From Flavobacteriales bacterium UBA6693 (GTDB taxonomy: Bacteria; Bacteroidota; Bacteroidia; Flavobacteriales; Weeksellaceae): a stretch of 64,000 nucleotides of DNA. A program made the position numbers and the translations under genes. This document shows, piece after piece, positions 1 through 7,569 of this stretch (its first letter is position 1; each line of letters starts with the position of its first letter). The DNA is taken from NCBI GenBank assembly GCA_002454815.1, contig DKJL01000006.1, positions 314,843-378,842 of the forward strand. The letters are read 5' to 3'. The notes beneath the pieces are model-generated. The model was not told the DNA's origin and ran no database searches. It was given only the letters and a program-made list of their open reading frames with translations.

Positions 1-243
1 CAGGATGAAATCTGGATGAGCGAAATTTTCTATGCCGGCGGAACTGCAGTTAAAGATATTTCCGCAAAAGAACTTACCGATGGTATTAGGGCCAAAGGTA
101 AAAAGGCCTACTTTCTGGAAGACCGCAATGATTTGCTAGAAGAGTTGCGACCGAATCTCGACTCAGAGGTTGTATTACTGCTAATGGGCGCTCGTGATCC
201 GAGCTTGGAAAAGTTCTGTCAAGATCTCTTTAACAGTTTGTAA
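1..243 (+). CDS. Mur ligase family protein, C-terminal fragment
   Basis: The reading frame is open from base 1 and continues upstream of the window, so only about the last 80 residues are present. The fragment looks like the C-terminal Rossmann-like ligase domain of the Mur family: an alternating strand/helix pattern, a YAGGTA stretch where MurC has its YxAGE segment, and an LLMGARDPSL segment near the end. MurC-type enzymes add amino acids to UDP-MurNAc in the cytoplasm during peptidoglycan synthesis. The Walker loop and substrate-binding parts lie outside the window, so MurC, Mpl or a divergent paralogue cannot be distinguished. The internal ATG at 16 is not the true start. Confidence 0.6.
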   Translation, partial: QDEIWMSEIFYAGGTAVKDISAKELTDGIRAKGKKAYFLEDRNDLLEELRPNLDSEVVLLLMGARDPSLEKFCQDLFNSL

Positions 244-276
244 GAAATATTGTAATGTAAATCCAATTTCTGACAA

Positions 277-295
277 CTGATTAGAATTTAATCAG
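277..295. repeat. AT-rich imperfect palindrome
   Basis: CTGATTA at 277-283 is the inverse of TAATCAG at 289-295, separated by GAATT. It lies just after the Mur ligase stop codon. It could be a weak transcription end or an operator, but it has no T-run and only a 7-bp AT-rich arm, so no function is assigned. Confidence 0.35.
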
Positions 296-326
296 TAATG
301 ATTAAAGGAGCTACTTTCTGAGAAAA

Positions 327-342
327 TGTTCCACGTGGAATA
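327..342. promoter_or_regulatory. parS: parS-like palindrome (candidate ParB-binding site)
   Basis: The 16-mer TGTTCCACGTGGAATA contains the perfect 12-bp palindrome TTCCACGTGGAA. The widely conserved chromosomal parS sequence is TGTTTCACGTGAAACA, and the symmetric variant TGTTCCACGTGGAACA differs from this site at one base. It sits in the 145-bp gap between the Mur ligase end and rsmI, where such a palindrome is free of coding constraint. ParB spreads from parS sites and loads SMC for chromosome segregation. The call rests on sequence similarity alone; no parA or parB is in the window, and a transcription-factor operator is the main alternative. Confidence 0.45.
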
Positions 343-388
343 ATAAAAGATAGTGTGCCGGAACTGATTTAAAAATTTAAAAAAGACA

Positions 389-1063
389 ATGAGCGGAATG
401 CTGTATTTTGTGCCAACGCCGGTGGGCAATCTGGAAGATATGACCTTTAGAGCCATCAATGTTTTAAAAAACGTTGATTATATTCTGTGCGAAGATACGC
501 GTACCTCGGGCGTACTGCTGAAACATTACGAAATCAGCAAACCGCTGAGATCCTATCATCTTCACAATGAACATCACGCGACGGAAAAAGTGATTGAAGA
601 CCTTAGAAACGGACAAAATATCGCGATTATCACCGATGCCGGAACACCGGGGATTTCTGATCCGGGATATCTGTTGGCACGCGCTGCAACCACGGCTGAG
701 CTGGAGATGCAATGTTTGCCCGGCGCTACGGCTTTCGTACCCGCGCTCGTCGTTTCCGGATTGCCTAATAATGAATTCTTATTCGCAGGATTCCTGCCCG
801 CAAAAAAAGGTCGGCAAACCAAACTTAAGCAACTAGCTGAAGAAAAAAGAACCATCGTTTTGTATGAAAGTCCCCACAAAATCAATACAACTCTGGAGCA
901 AATCAAAGAGTTTTTTGGCGACGAAACCAAAGTCAGTCTGAGTCGCGAAATATCAAAGAAATTTGAGGAAACGAAGCGCGGCACCATCGATGAACTCATC
1001 GCGTTCTCTAAAAGTAAAACCTTAAAGGGCGAAATCGTGCTCGTCGTCAGCAATTCAATTTAA
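389..1063 (+). CDS. rsmI: 16S rRNA (cytidine1402-2'-O)-methyltransferase RsmI
   Basis: This 224-residue protein matches the tetrapyrrole-methylase fold of RsmI, which uses S-adenosylmethionine to methylate the ribose of C1402 in 16S rRNA. Family signatures are the N-terminal FVPTPVGNLEDM, the CEDTRTSG segment, the SAM-site DAGTPGISDPG around residue 95, and a later ESPHK segment. The length is near the lower end for the family, which often has a C-terminal extension missing here. ATG at 389 and ATG at 398 are both plausible; 398 would give the usual MLYFVPTP beginning. fabG follows after 10 bp, suggesting cotranscription. Confidence 0.95.
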   Translation: MSGMLYFVPTPVGNLEDMTFRAINVLKNVDYILCEDTRTSGVLLKHYEISKPLRSYHLHNEHHATEKVIEDLRNGQNIAIITDAGTPGISDPGYLLARAATTAELEMQCLPGATAFVPALVVSGLPNNEFLFAGFLPAKKGRQTKLKQLAEEKRTIVLYESPHKINTTLEQIKEFFGDETKVSLSREISKKFEETKRGTIDELIAFSKSKTLKGEIVLVVSNSI

Positions 1064-1073
1064 ACAAAAAAAT

Positions 1074-1817
1074 ATGAAATTATTAGAAGGAAAAGTGGCG
1101 CTTATCACTGGTGCTACGCGCGGAATCGGCAAAGGAATCGCTGAGGTTTTTGCCCGGCAGGGGGCGAAAGTGGCCTTTACCTACGCGGGCTCTGTCGACA
1201 AAGCAAAAGCTTTGGAAGAAGAATTGGGAAAAATAACAACCGTGAAATCCTACCAGTCGGACGCGTCGGATTACGACGCGGCACAGCAGCTCGTGGCGGA
1301 TGTAATCTCAGAATTTGGCAAAATCGATATCCTCATCAACAACGCCGGCATCACGCGCGACAACTTGATGTTGCGCATGTCCAAAGATGATTGGGACACC
1401 ATTATTAAAGTAAATTTAGACTCGGTTTTCAACATGACCAAAGCCGTCGTGAAGCCCATGATGAAGGCCAAAGCAGGCTCCATTATCAACATGACTTCCG
1501 TGGTGGGCGTGAAAGGAAATGCTGGCCAGGCCAACTATGCGGCTTCCAAAGCAGGGGTTATCGGCTTCTCGAAATCGATTGCGCTGGAGCTCGGTTCCCG
1601 CAATATCCGCTGCAACGCCATCGCACCGGGTTTTATAGAGACGGAAATGACCGGCGCGCTGGACGAAAAAACGGTTCAGGGCTGGCGCGACGCGATTCCG
1701 CTAAAGCGTGGCGGCCAGCCGGAAGATGTGGCGAATGCCTGCGTTTTCCTGGCAAGCGAAATGTCCTCTTACATTACCGGACAGGTGCTTAATGTGGACG
1801 GCGGAATGCTGACTTAA
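1074..1817 (+). CDS. fabG: 3-oxoacyl-[acyl-carrier-protein] reductase FabG
   Basis: A 247-residue short-chain dehydrogenase/reductase that reduces 3-oxoacyl-ACP with NADPH in fatty acid elongation. The cofactor motif TGATRGIG is at residues 12-19, NNAG at 89-92, the catalytic serine at 142, and the YxxxK pair at Tyr155 and Lys159, which is the full catalytic tetrad with Asn115. The C-terminal segment containing YITGQVLNVDGG is typical of FabG. It lies 10 bp behind rsmI and is followed by a degenerate intergenic repeat and a strong hairpin terminator. Other SDR specificities are possible, but length and motifs fit FabG best. Confidence 0.93.
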   Translation: MKLLEGKVALITGATRGIGKGIAEVFARQGAKVAFTYAGSVDKAKALEEELGKITTVKSYQSDASDYDAAQQLVADVISEFGKIDILINNAGITRDNLMLRMSKDDWDTIIKVNLDSVFNMTKAVVKPMMKAKAGSIINMTSVVGVKGNAGQANYAASKAGVIGFSKSIALELGSRNIRCNAIAPGFIETEMTGALDEKTVQGWRDAIPLKRGGQPEDVANACVFLASEMSSYITGQVLNVDGGMLT

Positions 1818-1856
1818 AATCAGGAGCAAGAAAACAAAACATTTTCCGAAGACCGG

Positions 1857-1935
1857 TGCCGGCTCTTCACTACAATCTTTTTCGCCGCCGCTTGCGCGTC
1901 GAAAAAAAAGGATTTCCATTGCGATCCGGGCTAGG
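1857..1935 (+). repeat. Dispersed intergenic repeat, copy A (A-T stem type)
   Basis: This GC-richer block between fabG and surE has a central hairpin opening with ATCTTTTTCG and closing with CGAAAAAAAAGGAT, followed by a TTCCATTGCGATCC flank. The same layout (left flank, ATC...GAT hairpin, right flank ending in CGATC or GGCTAG) recurs at 10351-10477, 20262-20389 and 56788-56871. This copy is the most diverged of the four. Short open frames across it look like accidental translation. Confidence 0.6.
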
Positions 1936-1963
1936 AGAACGGGTAGTTTGTTTACCGATAACG

Positions 1964-1994
1964 AAAAACGCTGCAGTAATGTGCAGCGTTTTTT
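1964..1994. terminator. Bidirectional rho-independent terminator between fabG and surE
   Basis: A perfect 12-bp stem (1964-1975 with 1982-1993) encloses a 6-nt loop. It has a T-run on the plus side and an A-run that becomes a T-run on the minus side. It separates the convergent genes fabG and surE and can serve both. Confidence 0.85.
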
Positions 1995-2025
1995 CTTTAA
2001 AACAATTTCCCGGAATTACTTTTTT

Positions 2026-2790
2026 TTATTCCAGAATGTTTCGCAATTCGGCTAAATGTTCGTGCGCGGTAAGATCGAATTTGACCGGCACGATCGAAAT
2101 ATAGCCGTCTGCCAGCGCGGTTTCGTCCGCATCATCGCCAGAATCCATATTATTAAAATAACCGGTAAGCCAGTAATATTTTTTGCCGTGCGGGTTGATG
2201 CGTTCATCAAAGTTTTCTTCCCATTTGGCGTTCGCCTGACGGCACACTTTTATTCCTTTTATTTCGTCTTCCGAAAGTTTGGGAATGTTCACGTTCAGTA
2301 CGGTGCCCTTGGGCATGGGATTTTCCAAAACTCTGCGGACGATCTTCTGAATGTACTTTTTGGCCTGCATAAAATCCGCATCCCAGGAGAAGTCCAGAAG
2401 CGAGAAACCGATGGCCTGCAAGCCTTCCACACCGGCTTCTACCGCCGCGCTCATCGTTCCGGAATAAATAACGTTTATGGAAGAATTAGCTCCGTGGTTA
2501 ATTCCGGAAACCACCAAATCCGGTTTGCGCGTCAATATTTTATCGAGTGCAAACTTTACACAATCCACCGGCGTGCCGCTCAGCGAATAATCCGACTGCG
2601 GACCGTCCAGCGTAATTTCTTCAAAAGTCAAAGTGGAATTAATAGTAATGGCATGGCCTTTCCCCGATTGTGGTGAGTTGGGCGCAACAACGATGACGTC
2701 ACCGATCTCATTCATAAATTCTACCAGATGCCGGATACCGGGCGCAGTAATTCCATCGTCGTTGGTCACTAATATCAACGGTTTTTGCAT
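2026..2790 (-). CDS. surE: 5'/3'-nucleotidase SurE
   Basis: A 254-residue SurE-family metal-dependent phosphatase that dephosphorylates nucleoside 5'- and 3'-monophosphates. The N-terminus LILVTNDDGITAPG holds the metal-binding Asp11-Asp12 pair, followed by the family segments around residues 39-45 (NSPQSG) and SGINHG near residue 97, and a YSGTMSAA loop. The length is typical. The gene converges on fabG across a shared terminator and diverges from the tail-specific protease gene. A TAAATTTG element on the minus strand about 20 bp upstream of the start supports the annotated ATG. Confidence 0.95.
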   Translation of the reverse strand: MQKPLILVTNDDGITAPGIRHLVEFMNEIGDVIVVAPNSPQSGKGHAITINSTLTFEEITLDGPQSDYSLSGTPVDCVKFALDKILTRKPDLVVSGINHGANSSINVIYSGTMSAAVEAGVEGLQAIGFSLLDFSWDADFMQAKKYIQKIVRRVLENPMPKGTVLNVNIPKLSEDEIKGIKVCRQANAKWEENFDERINPHGKKYYWLTGYFNNMDSGDDADETALADGYISIVPVKFDLTAHEHLAELRNILE

Positions 2791-2808
2791 ATGTATTTCG
2801 GTTTTTCA

Positions 2809-2816
2809 CAAATTTA
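2809..2816 (-). promoter_or_regulatory. Predicted -7 element for surE
   Basis: On the minus strand this reads TAAATTTG, a perfect match to the Bacteroidota -7 consensus TAnnTTTG. It would start transcription about 12 nt before the surE ATG. No clear TTG -33 element was found at the expected spacing. Confidence 0.4.
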
Positions 2817-2924
2817 ACTAAAAAATAGTGCGCAGATATAAATAAGGTACTAATTTTGATTCCTTGTAGCGTCCTGTAACAAACAGGGAAATGCGACACT
2901 TATTATTTATTACTTTAATATTCT

Positions 2925-5045
2925 ATGTTCAAAAGATTTAAACTCAATACACTTCTTCTTTTCATTCCACTTACCAGTTTGGTGTTTTGTTTCAATTCAC
3001 CAAAAAACGACGATGAAAAGATGTCGACAATCATGATCAGTGTAAAAAATACGCTGAGCTATCTGCATTATTCACCAAAACCCATTAACGACGCCTATTC
3101 GCAAGAGGTCTACAAGCATTATTTCGACATGGTAGATGCCTCGAAAAGATATTATCTGCAGTCGGATATGGCAGAATTTTCGCAACATAAAACCAGACTG
3201 GACGACTATCTGAACCAAGGTGATCTGCGGTTCTATAAATTAACCATTGACCGGCTGTACCAGCGTGTGGACGAAATCGACAAAATTACGCAGGATATTC
3301 TGAGTAAGCCCATCAACCTCGACGAAGATGAGGTGCTCATTTTGGAACCGAAAGTGAAAAAAAATCCGGCCAACCAGGGCGAGCTTGCTACCGAATGGAA
3401 AAAATACATCAAGTATAACATTCTTCAGGAAATGGAATCGATGACCGCTAAAGAGGAAATCCAGAAGGAAAAGAAAGATTCCGTTCAGAGATTCAATCTG
3501 AAAGACACCATTAAACTGGAAATTCTCACACCGGAAGAAAAGCGCGTAAAAGCTACCCAGGAAGTTAAAGATCTTGTAACGGATACGTTCCGGCGCTTCA
3601 AAAAACGTAACCGCATGGATTGGTTTACGGTTTATATGAATGCTTACACCGAAGTTTTTGATCCGCATACTAACTATTTTTCGCCGAAGAACAAGGAAGA
3701 TTTCGATACACAGTTCAGAGGAAAAGTAATCGGTATCGGAGCTATAATTCAGGAAAAACGAGGATATCTTTATTTGGGCGCGCTCACAATTGGTGCACCG
3801 GCCTGGAAGTCCAAACAGCTGTCGGAAGGCGATAAAATCTTAAAAGTAAAATCGAAACCGGGCGAAGATGCCGTCAATGTAGTAGGAATGCTTTCCGATG
3901 AAGCGGTGCGCCTCATCCGTGGTGAGAAAGGAACCAAAGTGACGCTTACCGTTGAGAAAAAAGATAAAACCATTCGCGAGGTGACAATGATCCGTGAAGA
4001 AGTCGCCATCGAAGATACCTTTGCGCGCAGCATCATCGTTAATTCACCAGACGGACGCAAATACGGTTTTATAAATCTTCCCAGTTTTAATGCGGATTTC
4101 GAAGACGCAAAAGGCCGCAATGCTTCCGATGATATCAAGAACGAACTCCTCAAACTGAAAGCGCAGAACGTGCAGGGCATTGTGCTGGATCTTCGTAACA
4201 ATGGTGGTGGCAGTTTGACAGAGGTGGGAGACATCATGGGACTTTTCATGAATGCAGGTCCGTACGTACAGGTGAAAGATGGCAACGGAAAAATCCAGAC
4301 GCTGAAAAACAAGAGCAATACACCGATCTGGACCGGTCCGCTGGTTATTATGCAAAACGAACTTTCCGCGTCGGCATCAGAAATTCTGGCGGGTGTGGTC
4401 CAGGATTACGGCCGTGGTGTCGTCATCGGTTCGCCACAATCTTTTGGGAAAGGAACCGTGCAGACCTTCGTGGATCTCAACCGTTTCTTAAATTCAACCG
4501 ATGATTTCGGGTCATTAAAACTTACCATTCAGAAATTCTACCGGATTTCGGGAGAATCAACGCAACGTAAAGGAATTCAGTCGGATATTAAAATGAAAGA
4601 CTTTTATACCTATTCCGAAATTGGCGAGCGTTACGATGATTATGCGTTGGCCTGGGACAAAATTCCTGCGGCAGAATACCGCCCGATGAATTATTTCTCC
4701 ATGCAGGCGCTGCAGAAAGGGGTGGAAAAAAGACTGGAAGAAAACCGAACCTATCAACTCATTCAGGAATCGGCACAGTGGAAGGAAAATTTAAATAAAG
4801 AAGAAACGATTTCGCTGAATCAGAAAAAATTTAACGAATTGATGGAGCTTCGTAAAGCACAAATCAAGAAGTTCAAAGGTTTGGAGAAATTTGATAACGG
4901 CTTGAAGTTTACGCTGAATACTGACGAAGCAACACGCGAAAAAACCGACGAAGCTTTTCAGAAGAAAACGGAAACGTGGCTGAAAAATCTAAAGCGTGAT
5001 CTTTATTTGCGCGAAGCGATTCACGTAATTTCGGAAATGAAATAA
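2925..5045 (+). CDS. prc: Carboxy-terminal processing (tail-specific) protease, S41 family
   Basis: A 706-residue periplasmic serine protease of the Prc/Tsp type. A hydrophobic N-terminal segment at residues 10-23 is a signal peptide, possibly lipoprotein-type (LVFC). A PDZ domain covers roughly residues 250-335 and binds the C-terminal tails of substrates. The S41 core carries ELSASASEIL with the nucleophile Ser483 (or 485) and the general base Lys509 in SFGKGT, so it uses the Ser-Lys dyad. A helical DUF3340-like C-terminal region follows. The length matches E. coli Prc. A hairpin terminator follows immediately. In this group such proteases trim periplasmic and cell-wall proteins; the targets here are unknown. 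Confidence 0.93.
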   Translation: MFKRFKLNTLLLFIPLTSLVFCFNSPKNDDEKMSTIMISVKNTLSYLHYSPKPINDAYSQEVYKHYFDMVDASKRYYLQSDMAEFSQHKTRLDDYLNQGDLRFYKLTIDRLYQRVDEIDKITQDILSKPINLDEDEVLILEPKVKKNPANQGELATEWKKYIKYNILQEMESMTAKEEIQKEKKDSVQRFNLKDTIKLEILTPEEKRVKATQEVKDLVTDTFRRFKKRNRMDWFTVYMNAYTEVFDPHTNYFSPKNKEDFDTQFRGKVIGIGAIIQEKRGYLYLGALTIGAPAWKSKQLSEGDKILKVKSKPGEDAVNVVGMLSDEAVRLIRGEKGTKVTLTVEKKDKTIREVTMIREEVAIEDTFARSIIVNSPDGRKYGFINLPSFNADFEDAKGRNASDDIKNELLKLKAQNVQGIVLDLRNNGGGSLTEVGDIMGLFMNAGPYVQVKDGNGKIQTLKNKSNTPIWTGPLVIMQNELSASASEILAGVVQDYGRGVVIGSPQSFGKGTVQTFVDLNRFLNSTDDFGSLKLTIQKFYRISGESTQRKGIQSDIKMKDFYTYSEIGERYDDYALAWDKIPAAEYRPMNYFSMQALQKGVEKRLEENRTYQLIQESAQWKENLNKEETISLNQKKFNELMELRKAQIKKFKGLEKFDNGLKFTLNTDEATREKTDEAFQKKTETWLKNLKRDLYLREAIHVISEMK

Positions 5046-5061
5046 AATTTTCACAAAAATT

Positions 5062-5090
5062 AACCACCGTTCAGCACGGTGGTTTTTTAT
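5062..5090 (+). terminator. Rho-independent terminator after prc
   Basis: A 9-bp stem (5062-5070 with 5076-5084) and 5-nt loop is followed by a T-run. It isolates prc from the LytTR-regulated promoter that begins 7 bp downstream. Confidence 0.85.
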
Positions 5091-5096
5091 TTTATT

Positions 5097-5167
5097 ACGG
5101 TTGAGCGGCTTAAAACGACGGTTGGGGCAGACCGAATTTTTTTTACCTTTAGTCTGTGCTACTTTTG
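5097..5167 (+). promoter_or_regulatory. LytTR-type tandem operator plus promoter of the lytS/2TM/lytTR operon
   Basis: Two half-sites, ACGGTTGAG (5097-5105) and ACGGTTGGG (5118-5126), are direct repeats separated by exactly 12 bp. Each matches 8 of 9 positions of the published LytTR consensus [TA][AC][CA]GTTN[AG][TG]. Exactly 33 bp further lies TACTTTTG (5160-5167), a perfect Bacteroidota -7 box, 17 bp before the kinase ATG at 5185. The same spacing recurs upstream of the TonB-dependent receptor gene and the gene that follows it. The inference is autoregulation by the LytTR regulator encoded two genes downstream. Confidence 0.75.
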
Positions 5168-5184
5168 AAGTACAAATTTTGACG

Positions 5185-6513
5185 ATGCAGAAAAAAAGCC
5201 TTATCACTATTGCCTGGATCACGTTCATCATTGGGACGCTGATCTTCGTTTTTCTTACGCCGGTAAAATCGGTGAAGAATTATACGTTCACACTGGCGGT
5301 TTCTGCGCTGTATACTTTTACCATCGCCTTGGGGAATGGCTTTATCAACGATTATCTTACGCGCCGTTATCCCTGGGAAACGCATACTCGCATGCGCACG
5401 ATTTGGGGCATCATCGCTACGCTGGTAGTGAATACCGCCTTGGTTCTTTTTTGTGATTATATTAATTTTATCGTCTTTCAGCAGCGCGATCCGTCGCTGT
5501 TTTTTACCGGTTCCATGGCATTTTCGCATTGGGCCGCCATCAATATCGCACTGTTGGTTTCCGCTGTTTTGCATGCCAGAGGTTTTATGGAAGGCTGGCA
5601 GGTTTCCGCTAAAGCAGAAATTGTGCGTCAAAAGTTTATTGCAAAATCGGCCAATGCGCAATTTGAAAGTCTGAAAAATCAGCTGGATCCGCATTTCCTT
5701 TTCAATTCTCTCAATGTTCTGAGTTCTCTGATTGATGAAAATCCGTTGCAAGCACAGCGTTTTACGGCTTCCATGTCTAAAATATACCGTTATGTGCTGG
5801 AGCAAAAGGATAAAGAACTCGTTACTGTAGCAGAAGAACTGGAATTTGCAAAGACGTATGCAACGTTGCTGAAAACCCGTTTTGAGGACAGTGTCAGTTT
5901 CTCTTTCGAAGTCAATCCGCACGCGCTCAACGGCTTTGTAGTTCCGCTTTCGCTGCAACTGCTTTTGGAAAACTGCATTAAACATAATTTCGCAACGGCC
6001 GCGCGCCCTTTAAACATTAAAATTTATGCTGCGGACAACTTTCTGCTGATTGAAAATACCCTGCAACAGCGCGATCAGGTAAAGGAAAGCGCGGGCATCG
6101 GCCTCTCCAACATTGTGCAGCGCTATTCCCTACTGACAAAAGAAAATGTATATATCGAAAAATCAAAAGAATTTTTCCGTGTCAAAATTCCAATACTCAC
6201 CCACAAAATTACTCCGATGATCACACAACCCTCCAAAGAATCCGTAGCCTATCAAAGGGCCGCGAAAAGAGTGAAAGAACTGAAAGGCTTTTATGCTAAT
6301 CTCACATCTTATTGCCTGGTAATTCCTTTTCTGATATTTGTAAATTTATACACCGCACCGCAATATCACTGGTTCTGGTGGCCGATGGCCGGCTGGGGGA
6401 TCGGGCTGGCATCCCATGCATTACAGGTTTTCGGAATCGGCCGCGACTGGGAAGAAAAACAAATCCGCAAAATTTTAGAAAAAGAAAATACTGCACAAAA
6501 TGAAAACTTTTAA
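5185..6513 (+). CDS. LytS-type sensor histidine kinase with C-terminal 2TM domain
   Basis: This 442-residue inner-membrane kinase starts at ATG 5185; a TTG-initiated extension to 5101 would run through the operator and promoter and is rejected. Four hydrophobic segments occupy about residues 8-135. The LytS-type kinase motif DPHFLFNSLN places the phosphoacceptor at His170, and an ATPase domain (LLLENCIKHN, GIGLSNI) follows to about residue 335. The last 80 residues form a 2TM domain with KRVKELKGFY before and GRDWEEKQI after two membrane spans, resembling the next gene. A kinase flanked by membrane domains at both ends is unusual. It overlaps the next gene by 14 bp and presumably phosphorylates the LytTR regulator. 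The stimulus is unknown. Confidence 0.9.
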   Translation: MQKKSLITIAWITFIIGTLIFVFLTPVKSVKNYTFTLAVSALYTFTIALGNGFINDYLTRRYPWETHTRMRTIWGIIATLVVNTALVLFCDYINFIVFQQRDPSLFFTGSMAFSHWAAINIALLVSAVLHARGFMEGWQVSAKAEIVRQKFIAKSANAQFESLKNQLDPHFLFNSLNVLSSLIDENPLQAQRFTASMSKIYRYVLEQKDKELVTVAEELEFAKTYATLLKTRFEDSVSFSFEVNPHALNGFVVPLSLQLLLENCIKHNFATAARPLNIKIYAADNFLLIENTLQQRDQVKESAGIGLSNIVQRYSLLTKENVYIEKSKEFFRVKIPILTHKITPMITQPSKESVAYQRAAKRVKELKGFYANLTSYCLVIPFLIFVNLYTAPQYHWFWWPMAGWGIGLASHALQVFGIGRDWEEKQIRKILEKENTAQNENF

Positions 6514-6790
6514 CGAAAACGATCCGCTTTATTTACGGGCCAAAGAACGGGTAAAAAAGATGAAGGGATTTTATGTTCACGCCACAGTCTATGTTCTGGT
6601 CAACCTTTTTATTATTGCAGGTAACGTACAATCCGGCAATGCGCTGAGCGATATTAATATTTACTGGACGGCTATGTTATGGGGTGCCGGCCTTTTAGCA
6701 CACGCGGTTTCTGTGTTTGTACCCAATTTTTTTCTGGGCCGCAATTGGGAAGAGCGCAAAACGCGTGAACTAATGGATAAGTATCAGTAA
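6500..6790 (+). CDS. Small 2TM-domain membrane protein
   Basis: A 96-residue protein made almost entirely of a 2TM domain. A basic amphipathic segment (AKERVKKMKGFY) precedes two hydrophobic helices at about residues 24-40 and 53-76, and GRNWEERKTRELM follows. The same layout and matching residues occur at the C-terminus of the kinase encoded just upstream, so the two are tandem paralogues. It overlaps the kinase gene by 14 bp and ends 16 bp before the LytTR regulator. A role as kinase partner or membrane sensor subunit is inferred from position only. Confidence 0.85.
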   Translation: MKTFNENDPLYLRAKERVKKMKGFYVHATVYVLVNLFIIAGNVQSGNALSDINIYWTAMLWGAGLLAHAVSVFVPNFFLGRNWEERKTRELMDKYQ

Positions 6791-6806
6791 CTTTTAATTA
6801 AAATAA

Positions 6807-7559
6807 ATGCCGCATCACCGCATCACCGCCGTCATCATCGAAGATGAGAAACCTGCTGCCCGCAAACTGGTCAGGCTGCTCGCCGATTTGCCCGACGTGG
6901 ACTTGGTAGCTACACTGCATTCAGTAGAAGAAGGTCTGACGTGGTTCCGCAAGAATCCGTCGCCGCAGCTTATTTTCGCGGACATCGTGCTCGGCGACGG
7001 GCTTTCATTTGATATCTTTGAAGGAGTGCCGGTCAGCAGTTTTATTATATATACCACGGCTTTTGATCAGTACACGCTAAAAGCTTTTAAACTGAACTCC
7101 ATCGATTACCTTTTAAAACCCATCACACCGGAGGATTTGGAAGTTGCCGTCGCGAAATACCGCAGTTTCCTGCCCAGCAGTCACCAGCCAGTCCCCGAGG
7201 TAAAATCACTGATTCAGGAAGAAAAGCCGCGGCTTTCCAGATTGTTGGTAAAAGTTGGTTATAATCTCAAGATCGTTCCGACACCTGAGATCGCCTGTTT
7301 TTGGACCGAAAATAAGATGGTTTATCTGCAGACCGCGGAGCGCGCGTTCCCCACCGATTTTACGCTGGATGAGTTGCAGGATTCTTTGGAAGAAAAGAAA
7401 TTTTTCCGTGTGAACCGTCAGTTTATTATAAATTCAGATTTTATCGAAAATATCCACACGTCACCGGTTTACAAAGTTCAGCTGCGCCACCAGCCGGAAG
7501 CAGAAATCACGGTAAGCCGGGAACGGGTGAGAGATTTCAAAGATTGGCTTAGTAATTAA
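6807..7559 (+). CDS. LytTR-family DNA-binding response regulator
   Basis: A 250-residue response regulator. The receiver has the acidic pair Glu12/Asp13, phosphoacceptor Asp59 in IFADIVLGDG, and a conserved Lys in YLLKPI near residue 104. The C-terminal LytTR domain (about residues 145-248) includes FFRVNRQFIINSDFI and VSRERVRDFKDWL, characteristic of this DNA-binding fold. LytTR proteins bind two 9-bp direct repeats separated by about 12 bp; three such sites are found in this window. It is the last gene of the kinase/2TM operon, 16 bp behind the 2TM gene and 10 bp ahead of the cardiolipin synthase gene, which may be read through. Confidence 0.95.
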   Translation: MPHHRITAVIIEDEKPAARKLVRLLADLPDVDLVATLHSVEEGLTWFRKNPSPQLIFADIVLGDGLSFDIFEGVPVSSFIIYTTAFDQYTLKAFKLNSIDYLLKPITPEDLEVAVAKYRSFLPSSHQPVPEVKSLIQEEKPRLSRLLVKVGYNLKIVPTPEIACFWTENKMVYLQTAERAFPTDFTLDELQDSLEEKKFFRVNRQFIINSDFIENIHTSPVYKVQLRHQPEAEITVSRERVRDFKDWLSN

Positions 7560-7569
7560 GAACAAGCGT

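Noticed and set aside
574..1053. 159-residue minus-strand frame opposite rsmI
   Set aside because: Antisense shadow of rsmI with low-complexity composition.
1856..2104. 82-residue plus-strand frame after fabG
   Set aside because: It is made of repeat copy A and the fabG/surE terminator and enters surE antisense.
2056..2676. 206-residue plus-strand frame opposite surE
   Set aside because: It lies entirely antisense to the well-supported surE and shows no recognisable protein features.
5066..5074. ACCGTTCAG, a perfect LytTR half-site just before the operon operator
   Set aside because: It is part of the prc terminator stem-loop and has no second half-site 12 bp away; treated as coincidence.
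5101..5184. Extended start (TTG) for the LytS-type kinase
   Set aside because: It would translate the LytTR operator and -7 box, and the added residues lack family support; ATG 5185 is preferred.
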